Shown: positions 1 to 9,499, counted from the first letter of the stretch. The stretch is DNA of 51,898 nucleotides from Chloroflexota bacterium (GCA_016190585.1 JACPQH010000098.1:1-51898); one strand, 5' to 3'. Notes: a model not told the origin generated them from the sequence alone. Program-made: numbers and translations.

Positions 1-2
1 GA

Positions 3-308
3 GCAAAACCTGTCGTTAGAATAGAAACTATTAATGGGTATACTATTTCCTGCAATGCTGAAGTTGAGATAGTCAAAATATTGGCACAAAAACTTTACTC
101 TAAAGTTGGGGTAAGCGGTAATGCTCAATGGGAACCAAAAACATTAATGATTAGGCAATTTACTATCAATAATGTTTTGCCATACGCCGAAGTTCCCCTT
201 GATGAAGCATTTAGAGAACTTGCTGCTATTGCTGGAAGATATTATGCCGACATAGACAATGTTGATGAATACATCAAACATTTAAGGCAAGATACGGAGT
301 CAGAATGA
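3..308 (+). CDS. Partial hypothetical protein, probable antitoxin-side partner of the PIN protein
   Basis: The reading frame is open from base 3 to the TGA at 306-308, so the gene starts left of the window. A TTG at 81 is the first possible internal start, but the codons before it read as normal protein, so I treat the whole frame as coding. The visible part is about 101 residues, soluble, with no motif I recognise. The stop overlaps the ATG of the PIN-domain gene (ATGA, 305-308), the tight coupling seen in toxin-antitoxin pairs, where the first gene is usually the antitoxin. Base composition is much more AT-rich than the DNA after 960, which suggests acquired DNA. The antitoxin role is inferred only from position. 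Confidence 0.6.
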   Translation, partial: AKPVVRIETINGYTISCNAEVEIVKILAQKLYSKVGVSGNAQWEPKTLMIRQFTINNVLPYAEVPLDEAFRELAAIAGRYYADIDNVDEYIKHLRQDTESE

Positions 309-880
309 GTTTAGTTTGTTTTGACAATAACGTATTAATCTGGGGAATTAAGGAACAAGCAGAACTTGGGCAAGAAGAAATGATACCCCGTGCAAAAGCA
401 CTTATTAACGATCTTGTAAAATCAAAAACAGAAGTGATAATACCGTCACTTGTGATAGCTGAATTTTTAATGCGTATTCACCCGAAGGAGCATACAACTA
501 CTATCAATCTATTTGAACTAAGATTTGCGTTACAGCCATTTGATACAGCTGCTGCCAGTAAATTTGCAGAGATTTGGCAAACTAGGAAAAGCGAAGGTAT
601 TATTAAAGCTCTAATAGAATCAGGTAAAACGAAGACTGAAATGAGAGTAGATAACCTGATAGTAGCAATCGCAGTGGCACAAAAAGCAGAATGCATCTAT
701 AGCCATGATGACGATCTAAAAGCCTTTGCGCGAGGTTTTATTGAAGTCAGAGACATACCCCCCGTACCATCTACCCCCTTTGTTCCTAAACAGATCAATG
801 CTTTCCCTGCCGAATCTACCAATCAAGATTGGGGTAAATCCCCCAAAATGAATGAACCTACTGTGCCCCCCGATTTCTAG
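305..880 (+). CDS. PIN-domain ribonuclease, probable toxin
   Basis: The protein has 191 residues. The acidic residues expected of a PIN nuclease are visible: D7 in the first strand (CFDNNVLIW), E53 (VIAEFL), D116 (VDNLIVAIA) and a cluster at D135-D137 (SHDDDL). PIN domains are Mg/Mn-dependent ribonucleases and in VapBC-like pairs cleave RNA until bound by the antitoxin. It overlaps the preceding frame by 4 bases, so the two are translationally coupled. The domain ends near residue 150. About 40 more residues form a proline-rich tail, unusual for VapC toxins of about 130-150 residues. The gene is AT-rich compared with the core. PIN assignment is firm; the toxin role is inferred. Confidence 0.8.
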   Translation: MSLVCFDNNVLIWGIKEQAELGQEEMIPRAKALINDLVKSKTEVIIPSLVIAEFLMRIHPKEHTTTINLFELRFALQPFDTAAASKFAEIWQTRKSEGIIKALIESGKTKTEMRVDNLIVAIAVAQKAECIYSHDDDLKAFARGFIEVRDIPPVPSTPFVPKQINAFPAESTNQDWGKSPKMNEPTVPPDF

Positions 881-961
881 TTAATCAGCCACCACCCTCA
901 ACCGAGCAGTACCGTTTTAACCGGCCCCCGACCCGGATGAGGCGCGTACGCGGTGCGCCGG

Positions 962-2554
962 CTAGACCAGGTTGACCTCGCGGTATTCCCCGAAGGTCTG
1001 CCGGAGGCTGTTGGTGATCTCGCCCAGCGTGGCGTAGCTCTTGACGGCCTCAATCAGTACCGGCATGACGTTGTCCCGGCCGGCGGCGGCGCGCGCCAGG
1101 CTGTCCAGGGAGCGGCGCACCCGGTCGTTGTCCCGCCTCTGCCGCAGGGCCTGGAGCCGGGCCACCTGTTTTCGCTCAACGGAATCGTCAATCTCGAAGG
1201 GCTTTACCGGAGGCTTTTCCCTGGTGGTAAAGCGGTTCACACCTACCAGCACCTGCTCGCCGGAGTCAACCGCCTTCTGGTAATCGTAGGCCGAGCGCAT
1301 AATCTCCCGCTGGATGTAGCCGCGCTTGATGGCCTCCAGCGCCCCGCCCATCTCGTCGATGGTTTTGAGGTAGCGGTTGATGCCCTCCTCGGTCTCATCG
1401 GTCAGCTTCTCGATGAAGTGCGAGCCGCCCAGGGGATCGACGGTATCGGCGGCGCCGCTCTCGTGGGCGATAATCTGCTGCGTGCGCAGCGATAGCTGGA
1501 CGGCCTCCTCGCTGGGCAGGGAGAGGGCCTCGTCATAGGAGTTGGCGTGGAGCGACTGGCAGCCGCCGAGCACCGAGGCCAGCGCCTGCACGGTCACCCG
1601 GACGATATTGTTCAGGGGCTGCTGCTCGGTGAGGGTGAAACCGTCGGTCTGGACGTGGAAGCGCAGCATCATCGAGCGGGGGTTTTTGGCGTGAAACCTT
1701 TCCTTCATTATCTGGGCCCAGGCGCGGCGCAGCGCGCGGAACTTGCCTACCTCCTCCAGGAAGTTGGTGTAGGCCGCGAAAAAGAACGAGAAGCGCGGCG
1801 CGAAGGAGTCCACGTCGAGGCCGCGGTCCATCATCGCCTGTACGTAGGTGATGCCGTTGGCCAGGGTAAAAGCGGCTTCCTGGATGGCGGTCGCCCCGGC
1901 CTCGCGCATGTGGTAGCCGCTGATGCTGATAGAGTTCCACTTGGGCATATGCTCGGCGCAGTAGATACACAGGTCGGTAATCAGCCGCATCGAAGGCTCC
2001 GGACCGAAGACGTAGGTATTGCGCGCGATGTACTCCTTGAGGAGGTCGTTCTGCACGGTACCGGCGAGCTGCGCCTGCTTCGCGCCCTGTTTCTCGGCGG
2101 CGGCGATGTACATTGCCAGGATGACCGGCGCCGTGGCGTTGATGGTCATCGAGGTGGAGACGTCGGCTAGCGATATCCCGTCCCAGAGGTCTTCCATGTC
2201 TTGGAGGGAATCCACGGCGACGCCGACCCGGCCCACCTCGCCGGCGGCCAGGGGATGGTCGGAGTCATAGCCCATCTGCGTGGGCAGGTGGAAAGCGACG
2301 CTGAAACCGGTCTGACCCTGCTCGTAAAGGTACTTGTAGCGCTTGTTGGTCTCCTCGACGGTGGCGAAGCCGGCGTACTGCCGCATCGTCCAGAGCCGGC
2401 CGCGGTAGCCGTTAGGCATGATGCCCCGGGTAAACGGATAGCCGCCGGGAAGACTGCCATCCCCAACGGCATCCTCACCGGTATACACGGTCTTGACCGG
2501 AAGCCCGTCGACTGTAGTCAGGAACTGGGACTTTCTCTCCTTTTCCTCGGTCAC
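962..2554 (-). CDS. Methylmalonyl-CoA mutase large (catalytic) subunit, stand-alone form
   Basis: This is the 530-residue TIM-barrel catalytic chain of an adenosylcobalamin-dependent acyl-CoA mutase, which interconverts methylmalonyl-CoA and succinyl-CoA. Family landmarks include YPFTRGI (39-45), TMRQYAGF (56-63) and [11 protein letters not shown] around 200-210, with H205 matching the catalytic histidine. Tyr60 in RQYAGF is the residue kept by methylmalonyl-CoA mutases; isobutyryl-CoA mutases usually have Phe there. The C-terminal B12-binding domain is absent, as in two-subunit archaeal-type enzymes, so a separate small subunit is needed. None is seen in the window. The start is GTG with GAGGAG a few bases upstream. 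Exact substrate is likely but not proven. Confidence 0.88.
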   Translation of the reverse strand: MTEEKERKSQFLTTVDGLPVKTVYTGEDAVGDGSLPGGYPFTRGIMPNGYRGRLWTMRQYAGFATVEETNKRYKYLYEQGQTGFSVAFHLPTQMGYDSDHPLAAGEVGRVGVAVDSLQDMEDLWDGISLADVSTSMTINATAPVILAMYIAAAEKQGAKQAQLAGTVQNDLLKEYIARNTYVFGPEPSMRLITDLCIYCAEHMPKWNSISISGYHMREAGATAIQEAAFTLANGITYVQAMMDRGLDVDSFAPRFSFFFAAYTNFLEEVGKFRALRRAWAQIMKERFHAKNPRSMMLRFHVQTDGFTLTEQQPLNNIVRVTVQALASVLGGCQSLHANSYDEALSLPSEEAVQLSLRTQQIIAHESGAADTVDPLGGSHFIEKLTDETEEGINRYLKTIDEMGGALEAIKRGYIQREIMRSAYDYQKAVDSGEQVLVGVNRFTTREKPPVKPFEIDDSVERKQVARLQALRQRRDNDRVRRSLDSLARAAAGRDNVMPVLIEAVKSYATLGEITNSLRQTFGEYREVNLV

Positions 2555-2674
2555 GCGCCTTCTCCTCTTAAGGTACTCCGGGATCCATGGCCGCTGGTAA
2601 AGGCCGGCAAAACCACTCGATTATCCGGCATATCCACGGAAATTGTCAAGGAATTTGAGGCGGGAGACTTATTA

Positions 2675-2812
2675 CTCAATCCTGGTTGCTGTCAGACTTG
2701 CCTCACCCCCAATCCCCTCTCCATCCTGAAAGATGGGGCCGCGCAAAGCGATATATGGATAGAGAGGGGAGTCAGGGGGTGAGGTTGTTTAAATATCACA
2801 ACCAGGATTGAG
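2675..2812. repeat. MITE-like element, family 1, copy A
   Basis: A 138-bp non-coding element bounded by a perfect 14-bp terminal inverted repeat (CTCAATCCTGGTTG at 2675-2688 and its complement at 2799-2812). The interior is largely self-complementary (CCTCACCCCC...CCCCTCTCC against GAGAGGGG...GGGGGTGAGG). Its reverse complement matches the element at 23932-24076 over nearly its whole length. It lies in the gap upstream of the mutase gene. No clear target-site duplication is visible. Confidence 0.85.
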
Positions 2813-2833
2813 AAAAAACCGGGGAGACCGCCA

Positions 2834-5494
2834 TCACCCCTGCAAAATCCTTTTGAGGTCGTGCTTGGCGTCGAGGATGCCCGCCCACAGGTCGCCGGTG
2901 CGGGCGAGGCGCGCCGGGGCGGTCAGGATGGTGAAATCGGTGGGGTAGGCCTTGCCCAGCTCCTCCCAGCGCAGGGGCATGGAGACGGTGGCCTCCGGGG
3001 TGGGGCGGGGCGAGTAGGCGGCGGCCAGGGTCTTGCCCCGCACGTTCTGGTTGAAATCAAGGAATATCTTGCCGGCGCGCTTGTCCACCGACCACTCGGT
3101 GGTGATGTCGGCGGGGTACCGCCGCAGGAGGTAGCCGCTCACCGCGCCCGCTGCCGAGCGCACCGCTGCGTAGTCGTACTCCCGCCTGACAGGCACGAAG
3201 ATGTGCAGCCCCGTCTTGCCGGAGGTCTTGATGAAGCCGGCCAGCGACAGGGAGTCGAGCACCTCCTTCAGGCGGAGCGCGATCTCGCATACCTTGAGGA
3301 ACGCCCGCCGGTTCAGCTCCGGCTCGGCGCCGCCCTTCTCCCGGCCGGAGTAGATGTAAGGGTCCATGTCGAAGACGATGAAATCAGGATAGTCAAGCAG
3401 CCGGTCCGCCGCTTCTTTGGGAGAAGGCCCGAAGGAATCCAGGGCGAAGCCCTCCGGCGCCGCGCTCACCCGGGAAAACCAGGTGTGCAGCTCGAGGTCG
3501 GCGAGCTGCCCCAGCCAGAGCAGCGTGGGCAGGTTGTTGCACATGATATAGTCCTGGAAACCGCCGGCGTGCTCCGAGGACAGGCTCACCCTCTCGACGA
3601 AGTCCGGCAACGGGTCGGAGTAGTGCTTCTGGTAAAAATGCTCGCCGTGTATACCGTGGGGGTAGCGCGTCAGGGTCAGGGGGCGGTCGCGCAGGTGGGG
3701 CAACAACAGGGCGGACACCCGGGCGAGGTAAAGAAGCAGGTCGCGCTTGGTGAGCGCCCGGCTTCCGGCTGCTGCCGGCCAGAGCGCCTTGTCCAGGTTG
3801 GTCAACCCGAACCGGGAGCCGTCGACCTCGACACCGAAGCTGTCGCCCGGCCTCTGAAGCTGCTCCAGGAGACCCTGCCTGTCACCCGGCGGGGACGTTG
3901 ACTCACCGGCTATTGGGGCTTCGTTTCGCCTGACCTCGGCCGGCGCCTTGTCCTCCCGGAGACGCAGGAAAACCGGGGCGCGCAGGTAGCCTTCCTGGGT
4001 CCACTCGGCGAACTTGACCTCGGCCACCAGCTCCGGCCGGAGCCAGGTTACCGGCGGCATCGGCGGTATCTCAAAGGCGGGCCGCTCGGTCCGCAGCCGG
4101 TCCATGCGCGCCTTCAGGTCGGCCAGGGTCGCCTCGTCGAAGCCGGTGCCGACGTTCCCCGAGTAGACCAGCCGGTCGCCGTCGTAGTAGCCGAGCAGCA
4201 GCGAGCCGAACGCCCCGGCGCGGGCGCCGCCGCCCTGGGTGTACCCGGCGATGATGAACTCGCCGGTCTGCACTGCCTTTATCTTGAGCCAGCTCCGGGA
4301 GCGCCGGCCCGGTTCGTAGACGCTGTCCTTCCGCTTGGCGATAATACCCTCCAGCCCGTTGGCGACGGCCGCCCGGTAGACGGCCGCCCCGTCTCCTTCG
4401 AAAGAGTCTATCAGGCGCACCCGGTTGTCCGGCGCCAGGGCGCGCCGCAGGACCGCCTGCCTTTCGCTCAGGGCCGCCCCGCGTAGGTCGTAGCCGTCCA
4501 GGTACAGGATGTCGAAAACATAGTACAGCACGTGCGCGCCGGCCTCGCTCCGGCTCTTCTCCCGGATGAGCTTCAGGTGCTGCTGGAGGCCCTGGAAGCT
4601 GGGACGCCCCTTGTCGTCCAGGGCGACAATCTCACCGTCGAACGCCGCTGTCTCGACCGGCTGTTTTTCAAGTCCGGGCAACAGGTAGGGATACTCCGCG
4701 GTGACGTCCAGGCCGCGCCGGGACTTGAGGGTGACACGTCCCTGCCTGACGAAGGCCAGCGTCCGGTAGCCGTCCAGCTTGGGCTCGAAAAGCCACGCCG
4801 GGTCGGTGAATGGCGCCTCCGCCAGCGAGGCCAGCATCGGCGCGACCGCCTCCGGGAAGGGGGCCGGCCGGGCGCCGGGAATCTCCTGGGGCCGCGGCGG
4901 GCCGGGTCTCTTCCCGGCCTTTATCTCTTCCACGGTCAGGCCGGAAATCACCGAGCGCGCTTCCTGGAGGATGTCCTTCGCCGGATCGGCGTAGGCGTCG
5001 GCGTGCTTTATCAGGAGCCAGTTGTCCCCGGCCTGGCGCATCCTCACCAGCGCCCAGGAGCCTTTCAGCTTGCCGCCGCGGAGGTAGAACGAGAGCTTGC
5101 CCCTCTCCAGCCCGCGCCGCGCCTGGGCCTCCGCCCCGGCCCGGTCGTCAAAAAACAAGGCGCCGTCCGCCTCCGGCGAGTAGTCCCCCCGGTCCCAGAC
5201 GATAACCCCGCCGGCGCCGTACTGCCCCTCGGGGATGACCCCCTCGAACGAGGCGTAGTCCAGGGGGTGGTCTTCCACCATCACCGCCAGTCGCTTCGCG
5301 CCCGGGTCGAGGGAGGGGCCGGCGGGCACCGCCCACGACTTGAGGACGCCGTCAACCTCGAGCCGCAGGTCGTAGTGCAGCCGGCGGGCGGCGTGCTTCT
5401 GGACGGCAAAAAGGAGCGCGCCGCTTCCCGGTTGGCCGCCGGCCGGCTCCGGGCTCCGGCCCAGGTCCCGTTTCCTTTCGTAGTCCCGCAGCAT
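2834..5494 (-). CDS. ligD: Multifunctional non-homologous end-joining DNA ligase LigD
   Basis: The 886-residue protein carries all three LigD modules in the Pseudomonas order. The N-terminal 3'-phosphoesterase (1-170) has H34, H40, D42 and H76 in KHAARRLHYDLRLE and EDHPLDY. The ATP-dependent ligase (about 210-530) has nucleophile K239 in EPKLDGYR, then DGEIVALD and GIIAKRK. The C-terminal primase-polymerase (about 555-880) has LTNLDKALWP and the acidic pair FDMDP near residue 710. With Ku it repairs double-strand breaks: Ku holds the ends, LigD trims, fills and seals. Ku genes often sit nearby, but none is in this window. A TATAAT box lies 9 nt before the ATG with no ribosome-binding site, suggesting a leaderless transcript. 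Confidence 0.95.
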   Translation of the reverse strand: MLRDYERKRDLGRSPEPAGGQPGSGALLFAVQKHAARRLHYDLRLEVDGVLKSWAVPAGPSLDPGAKRLAVMVEDHPLDYASFEGVIPEGQYGAGGVIVWDRGDYSPEADGALFFDDRAGAEAQARRGLERGKLSFYLRGGKLKGSWALVRMRQAGDNWLLIKHADAYADPAKDILQEARSVISGLTVEEIKAGKRPGPPRPQEIPGARPAPFPEAVAPMLASLAEAPFTDPAWLFEPKLDGYRTLAFVRQGRVTLKSRRGLDVTAEYPYLLPGLEKQPVETAAFDGEIVALDDKGRPSFQGLQQHLKLIREKSRSEAGAHVLYYVFDILYLDGYDLRGAALSERQAVLRRALAPDNRVRLIDSFEGDGAAVYRAAVANGLEGIIAKRKDSVYEPGRRSRSWLKIKAVQTGEFIIAGYTQGGGARAGAFGSLLLGYYDGDRLVYSGNVGTGFDEATLADLKARMDRLRTERPAFEIPPMPPVTWLRPELVAEVKFAEWTQEGYLRAPVFLRLREDKAPAEVRRNEAPIAGESTSPPGDRQGLLEQLQRPGDSFGVEVDGSRFGLTNLDKALWPAAAGSRALTKRDLLLYLARVSALLLPHLRDRPLTLTRYPHGIHGEHFYQKHYSDPLPDFVERVSLSSEHAGGFQDYIMCNNLPTLLWLGQLADLELHTWFSRVSAAPEGFALDSFGPSPKEAADRLLDYPDFIVFDMDPYIYSGREKGGAEPELNRRAFLKVCEIALRLKEVLDSLSLAGFIKTSGKTGLHIFVPVRREYDYAAVRSAAGAVSGYLLRRYPADITTEWSVDKRAGKIFLDFNQNVRGKTLAAAYSPRPTPEATVSMPLRWEELGKAYPTDFTILTAPARLARTGDLWAGILDAKHDLKRILQG

Positions 5495-5503
5495 TATAAT
5501 TAG

Positions 5504-5509
5504 ATTATA
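5504..5509 (-). promoter_or_regulatory. -10 box of ligD, leaderless start
   Basis: On the minus strand TATAAT ends 9 nt before the ligD ATG, and no Shine-Dalgarno sequence separates them. A transcript starting 6-8 nt after the box would begin almost at the start codon. The -35 region is weak. Confidence 0.5.
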
Positions 5510-5534
5510 TACCAGATTTCACTTTGTTGAATTA

Positions 5535-5564
5535 TTGACACGAATCCGGAATCTGTGATATATG
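5535..5564 (+). promoter_or_regulatory. Sigma-70-type promoter of the GH3 gene
   Basis: A perfect -35 TTGACA at 5535-5540 is followed, after 17-18 bp, by an AT-rich -10 (ATATAT/TATATG, 5558-5564). Transcription would begin near 5570, after the ATG at 5562. That excludes the long start and supports the ATG at 5607. The promoter is divergent from that of ligD. Confidence 0.55.
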
Positions 5565-5606
5565 TTAACTCAATTGCGGCGATTACCGGAATCTAATGGA
5601 GGTGAG

Positions 5607-7223
5607 ATGCTTTCTGAAGACAGGTTCTTTGAAGGGCGCGACCTGGCCAAGGCCTGGGAGAGGTACTGCGGGTTTCTCGATCTATCCCTCGACGAGTTCA
5701 TGGGTATTCAAAATCACCTCCTCATGGAAGAGGTCGAGGTGGTCCACGGCAGCCAGCTCGGGCAGAGGCTGGTCGGCATGGATGAGCGGCCGCAGACCCT
5801 CGATGAGTTCCGCAAGCGGGTGCCGCTGACCAGCTATGAAGACTATGCCCCCTTCATCGGCGAGCGCCAGGAGGATGTGCTGGCGCAGCCGCCGGCCTAC
5901 TGGACCCACACCTCGGGCCGCGGCGGCAAGTTCAAGTGGATCCCCTACACCGAGCGGGCCGATGAGGTCTTCTGCCGGAACATCATCAGCATGGCGATAC
6001 TGGGCCTGGCTTCCAAGCGCGGCGAGGTGGGCCTCAGGCCCGGCGTCAAGGTGCTCTCCAATCTCCCGGAGCGCCCCTATATCTCCGGTTGCCTGGCCTT
6101 TAATATCGCCAAGCGTTTCACCTGGTTCAATATTCCGCCGCTTGACCTGGCGGAGAAGATGGAGTTCCAGGAGAGGATCGAACGGGGATTCAAGATCGCC
6201 CTGCGTGACGAGGTCGACCTCGTGATATCGATGAGCAGCGTGCTTATCAAGATAGGCGACCTCTTCAGTGAGGGCACGCAGCGCATGAAATTCGCCCCTT
6301 TTATGATGCACCCGCGCATCCTGTCCCGCCTGGGGCGGGCCAAGCTGGCCAGCCGCCGGGAGAAGCGGGCCATGCTGCCCAAGGACCTGTGGAACATCAA
6401 GGGGGTGATAAGCTGGGGTACCGACATCGGCATCTACAAGGAGAAGATAAAGCAGTGCTGGGGCAAGGAGCCCCTGGAGTTTTACGCCTTCGCCGAGGCC
6501 GGTCTTATCGCCCTGCAAAGCTGGAACAAGAAAGGCATGACCTTTTTACCGCATACCGCCTTCTACGAGTTCATCCCCGAAGCGGAGTGGCTCAAGTGCC
6601 GGGAAGACCGGAGCTACAAGCCGGGGACGGTCCTCATGGACGAGCTCAAACCGGGCGGCGTCTACGAGCTGGTGGTCACCAATTTTTACGGTATGCCCTT
6701 CCTCAGGTACCGGGTCGGCGACCTGGTGAAGATAGTCGCCCTGCGGGATGAGGAAGCCGGCGTCAACCTGCCGCAGATGGTCTTCCAATCCCGGGCCGAC
6801 GGCATTGTCGACATCGGCGGTTTCACCCGGCTGGACGAAAAGGTTATCTGGCAGGCCATCGCTAACACGCACATAAAATACGTGGACTGGACGGCGCGGA
6901 AAGAGACGGAAAACGGCGACAGCGTTCTCCGCCTGTACATCGAGCTATATGAGCAGGTCCATCCCAAAAAGCTTGAAGAGATGGTCCATGAACAGCTCAA
7001 GCTGATGGACCGGGACTACAGCAACCTGGAAACCATGCTCAACATGAGGCCGCTGCGGGTCACGCTGCTGCCCAAAGGCGCCTTCCAGCGCTTCTATAAC
7101 TCGAAGAGGCTGGCCGGCTACGACCTGGCGCACCTGAAGCCCCCCCACATCAATGCTCACCAGGCGACCATCGACGAGCTGTCCCAGGCAGGTTTTACGG
7201 CGGGTCTGAAAGCCCAGGGTTAA
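5607..7223 (+). CDS. GH3-family acyl-adenylate-forming protein
   Basis: A 538-residue protein of the GH3 superfamily, whose plant members adenylate carboxylic acids and join them to amino acids. Bacterial members are mostly uncharacterised. Visible features are the phosphate-loop region YWTHTSGRGGKFKWIPYT, where the usual TSGTTG reads TSGRGG; the middle block FLPHTAFYEFIPEAE; and YELVVTNFYGMPFLRYRVGD, the conserved GH3 substrate and nucleotide region. The ATG at 5607 is preceded by GGAGGTGA at 5598-5605. The upstream in-frame ATG at 5562 overlaps the -10 box and is rejected. It stands alone between divergent ligD and a sensor kinase, so context does not reveal the substrate. Family assignment is good, reaction unknown. 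Confidence 0.8.
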   Translation: MLSEDRFFEGRDLAKAWERYCGFLDLSLDEFMGIQNHLLMEEVEVVHGSQLGQRLVGMDERPQTLDEFRKRVPLTSYEDYAPFIGERQEDVLAQPPAYWTHTSGRGGKFKWIPYTERADEVFCRNIISMAILGLASKRGEVGLRPGVKVLSNLPERPYISGCLAFNIAKRFTWFNIPPLDLAEKMEFQERIERGFKIALRDEVDLVISMSSVLIKIGDLFSEGTQRMKFAPFMMHPRILSRLGRAKLASRREKRAMLPKDLWNIKGVISWGTDIGIYKEKIKQCWGKEPLEFYAFAEAGLIALQSWNKKGMTFLPHTAFYEFIPEAEWLKCREDRSYKPGTVLMDELKPGGVYELVVTNFYGMPFLRYRVGDLVKIVALRDEEAGVNLPQMVFQSRADGIVDIGGFTRLDEKVIWQAIANTHIKYVDWTARKETENGDSVLRLYIELYEQVHPKKLEEMVHEQLKLMDRDYSNLETMLNMRPLRVTLLPKGAFQRFYNSKRLAGYDLAHLKPPHINAHQATIDELSQAGFTAGLKAQG

Positions 7224-7342
7224 AGTCTATTGATAATGCCGGGCGCGATACCTGATGCAGGCAGACGGCGAGGCCGGGCCTACCCCCGGTCCGGTGCCGG
7301 GCTGGCGCCTGCCCGCGGCCGCTTCACGCCGGGGGGCCGCCC

Positions 7343-9499
7343 GTGACCATGTACCTCGGCCTGCCCCTGGTGCTGACCTCCCTGACCATAGTGCTTGTCT
7401 ACCTGGTGTTGCGGAAGGACCACCGCACCTTCACCAACCGCCTCTTCGCCGGGTTCCTGTTAAGCATGGGCGTGTGGGCCTCCGCCGTGTTCGGCATGCG
7501 GGCCAGCCCCGACCTGGCGCACGCCCTGCCCTGGGAAAGGACCATATTGCCGGCGGCCGCCCTGACGGGTCTCCTCTTCTTCCATTTTACCCTGAGCTAC
7601 ACCGGCATCAGGCGGACGAAATGGCTGCTGAAATGGCTGTACGGCTTTGTATTATTCATCATCGCCATCAGCCCTACCAGCCTGCTCGCCCAGGGCATGC
7701 AGCTCAAGGCTTACGGCTACGCGCCGGTGCTCGGGCCGGCTTTCTTCCTGTTCTTCGCCGGGACTTACCTCATGGCCATCCTGGGTCTGTTCAACCTCTT
7801 CTGGGCGCACAAGAATTCCCGGGTTTACGAAGAGCGCAACCGCTATCTCTACCTGATTATCGGCGGCCTGTCATCGCTGATCGGCGGGGCAAGCGATGTC
7901 CTGCCCATCCTCGGCCTGCCCCTCTACCCCGGCGCCATCATCGGCAACACCACCTTCTGCCTGCTGGCCAGCGTGGCCATCGTCAGGTATCACCTTTTTG
8001 ACATCAACCTGATTATCCGGCGCGGCACCTCGTACCTGCTGCTCTCGGCGCTGGTCGCCATCCCTTACGTCGGCATCATCGCGGTTTTCTACGAGCTTTT
8101 TAACCAGGCCATGCCGCTGTGGGCGAACCTGATCGTGGTGATGGCGCTGTCCGTCGGTCTCCAGCCGGCCTGGCGCAAGGTGCAGGGGGCGGTCGACCGG
8201 ATTTTCTACCGGGGACGCTGGGACTTCCTGCGGGAGCTGGAAGACTTCAGCCAGGAGACCCATAACATCAGCCATCTACCTGATATCACCGCGCCGCTGG
8301 TCAAGCTGCTGTACCGGGGCTTGCAGGCCTCGAGCGTGCACCTGCTCCTGCCGGCCACCCCGAAGTCCCTGACGGTGGTCTCGGCGACCGGGCCGTACTC
8401 GGTCGATTTCGGCATCGACAACCGCAGCCCGCTGATCGCCTGGCTGGAAGGCCACAAGAGTATCCTGCACCGGCAGGACCTGGATATCATCCAGCAGTTG
8501 CAATCGCTTACCGATAAAGAGACCAGCACGCTGAAAAGAATCAGGGCGGAGCTCTTTTTCCCGCTCAAGACCAAGACCAACGAGCTGGTGGGCTTGCTGG
8601 TAATCGGCGAAAAACTCTCCCGGCAGACCTACTCGGAGGAAGATGAGCGCCTGGTGCTTACCGTGGCCTCGCGGATGGCGATCGAGCTGGAGAACGCGCT
8701 GCTGTATGCCCGGGAGAAGGCGTCCCGCGAGGAACTGCAGAAGCAAAACGAGCAGAAGACCGAGTTCCTCCACGCCGTCGCTCACGAGCTCAAGACCCCG
8801 CTGACCGCCATCATCTCCTCATCGGAGCTGCTCGGCAGCGAGCTGCCCTCGCCCGACGAAAGTCCGGTCGGCCGGCTGGTCAATAATATCACCCACAGCG
8901 CCTGGTCCATGGACAAGAGGATTACCGAGCTCCTGGATTTCGCCCGGATGCAGATCGGCACCCTGAAGATCCACGCCGAGGATATCCGTGTCGGCGAGGT
9001 CATCGAGGAGGTCGCTTCCGTCCTGGCCGTCCTCTTTAATAACAAGGACCAGGCCTTGTCGCTTGAGGTTCCCGAGACGCTGCCCCCGGTCAGGGCGGAC
9101 CGGGACAAGCTCGAGCAGGTGCTGGTCAACCTGCTGTCCAATGCCAACAAGTTCTCCCCCAGCGGGACCGGCGTCGTCCTCCGGGCCAGAGGGGGGCAGG
9201 CCCGGATAATCGTCGAGGTGGAAGACTCGGCGCAGCCCATTACCGAGGCGGAGAAGAAGCGTATTTTCGAGCCCTATTACCGAGGCGAGAACGCGGAAAA
9301 GCGCCAGCGGCTGCCCGGGCTCGGGCTCGGCCTGACGATATCCCGGCGGCTTATCGAACTGCAGCACGGCGAGATGTGGCTGGAGACCAGGGAAGGCAAA
9401 GGGAACATCTTCGCCTTTTCGCTGCCCGTATCCCGGGCAGGGGGCGAGAAGGTAGTCCCGGCTGAGGTGAATGATGAAGGTTTTGATCATCGAGGATAG
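7343..9499 (+). CDS. Membrane histidine kinase with 7TM, GAF, HisKA and ATPase domains
   Basis: The 718-residue protein starts at GTG 7343 (an ATG two codons later is possible). Residues 1-215 hold about seven hydrophobic helices resembling the N-terminal 7TM sensor of bacterial histidine kinases. A GAF-like region follows (about 285-450), then HisKA with phospho-acceptor H481 in VAHELKTPLTA, and a C-terminal ATPase with the N box (LVNLLSNANKFSP) and G box (LPGLGLGLTISRRL). It presumably senses a membrane or intracellular signal and phosphorylates the regulator encoded next, whose start lies inside its 3' end. The signal cannot be read from the sequence. Confidence 0.9.
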   Translation: MTMYLGLPLVLTSLTIVLVYLVLRKDHRTFTNRLFAGFLLSMGVWASAVFGMRASPDLAHALPWERTILPAAALTGLLFFHFTLSYTGIRRTKWLLKWLYGFVLFIIAISPTSLLAQGMQLKAYGYAPVLGPAFFLFFAGTYLMAILGLFNLFWAHKNSRVYEERNRYLYLIIGGLSSLIGGASDVLPILGLPLYPGAIIGNTTFCLLASVAIVRYHLFDINLIIRRGTSYLLLSALVAIPYVGIIAVFYELFNQAMPLWANLIVVMALSVGLQPAWRKVQGAVDRIFYRGRWDFLRELEDFSQETHNISHLPDITAPLVKLLYRGLQASSVHLLLPATPKSLTVVSATGPYSVDFGIDNRSPLIAWLEGHKSILHRQDLDIIQQLQSLTDKETSTLKRIRAELFFPLKTKTNELVGLLVIGEKLSRQTYSEEDERLVLTVASRMAIELENALLYAREKASREELQKQNEQKTEFLHAVAHELKTPLTAIISSSELLGSELPSPDESPVGRLVNNITHSAWSMDKRITELLDFARMQIGTLKIHAEDIRVGEVIEEVASVLAVLFNNKDQALSLEVPETLPPVRADRDKLEQVLVNLLSNANKFSPSGTGVVLRARGGQARIIVEVEDSAQPITEAEKKRIFEPYYRGENAEKRQRLPGLGLGLTISRRLIELQHGEMWLETREGKGNIFAFSLPVSRAGGEKVVPAEVNDEGFDHRG

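Noticed and set aside
5562..5606. Longer N-terminus for the GH3 protein (ATG at 5562)
   Set aside because: The ATG overlaps the -10 of a TTGACA promoter and has no ribosome-binding site; the ATG at 5607 has an ideal one.
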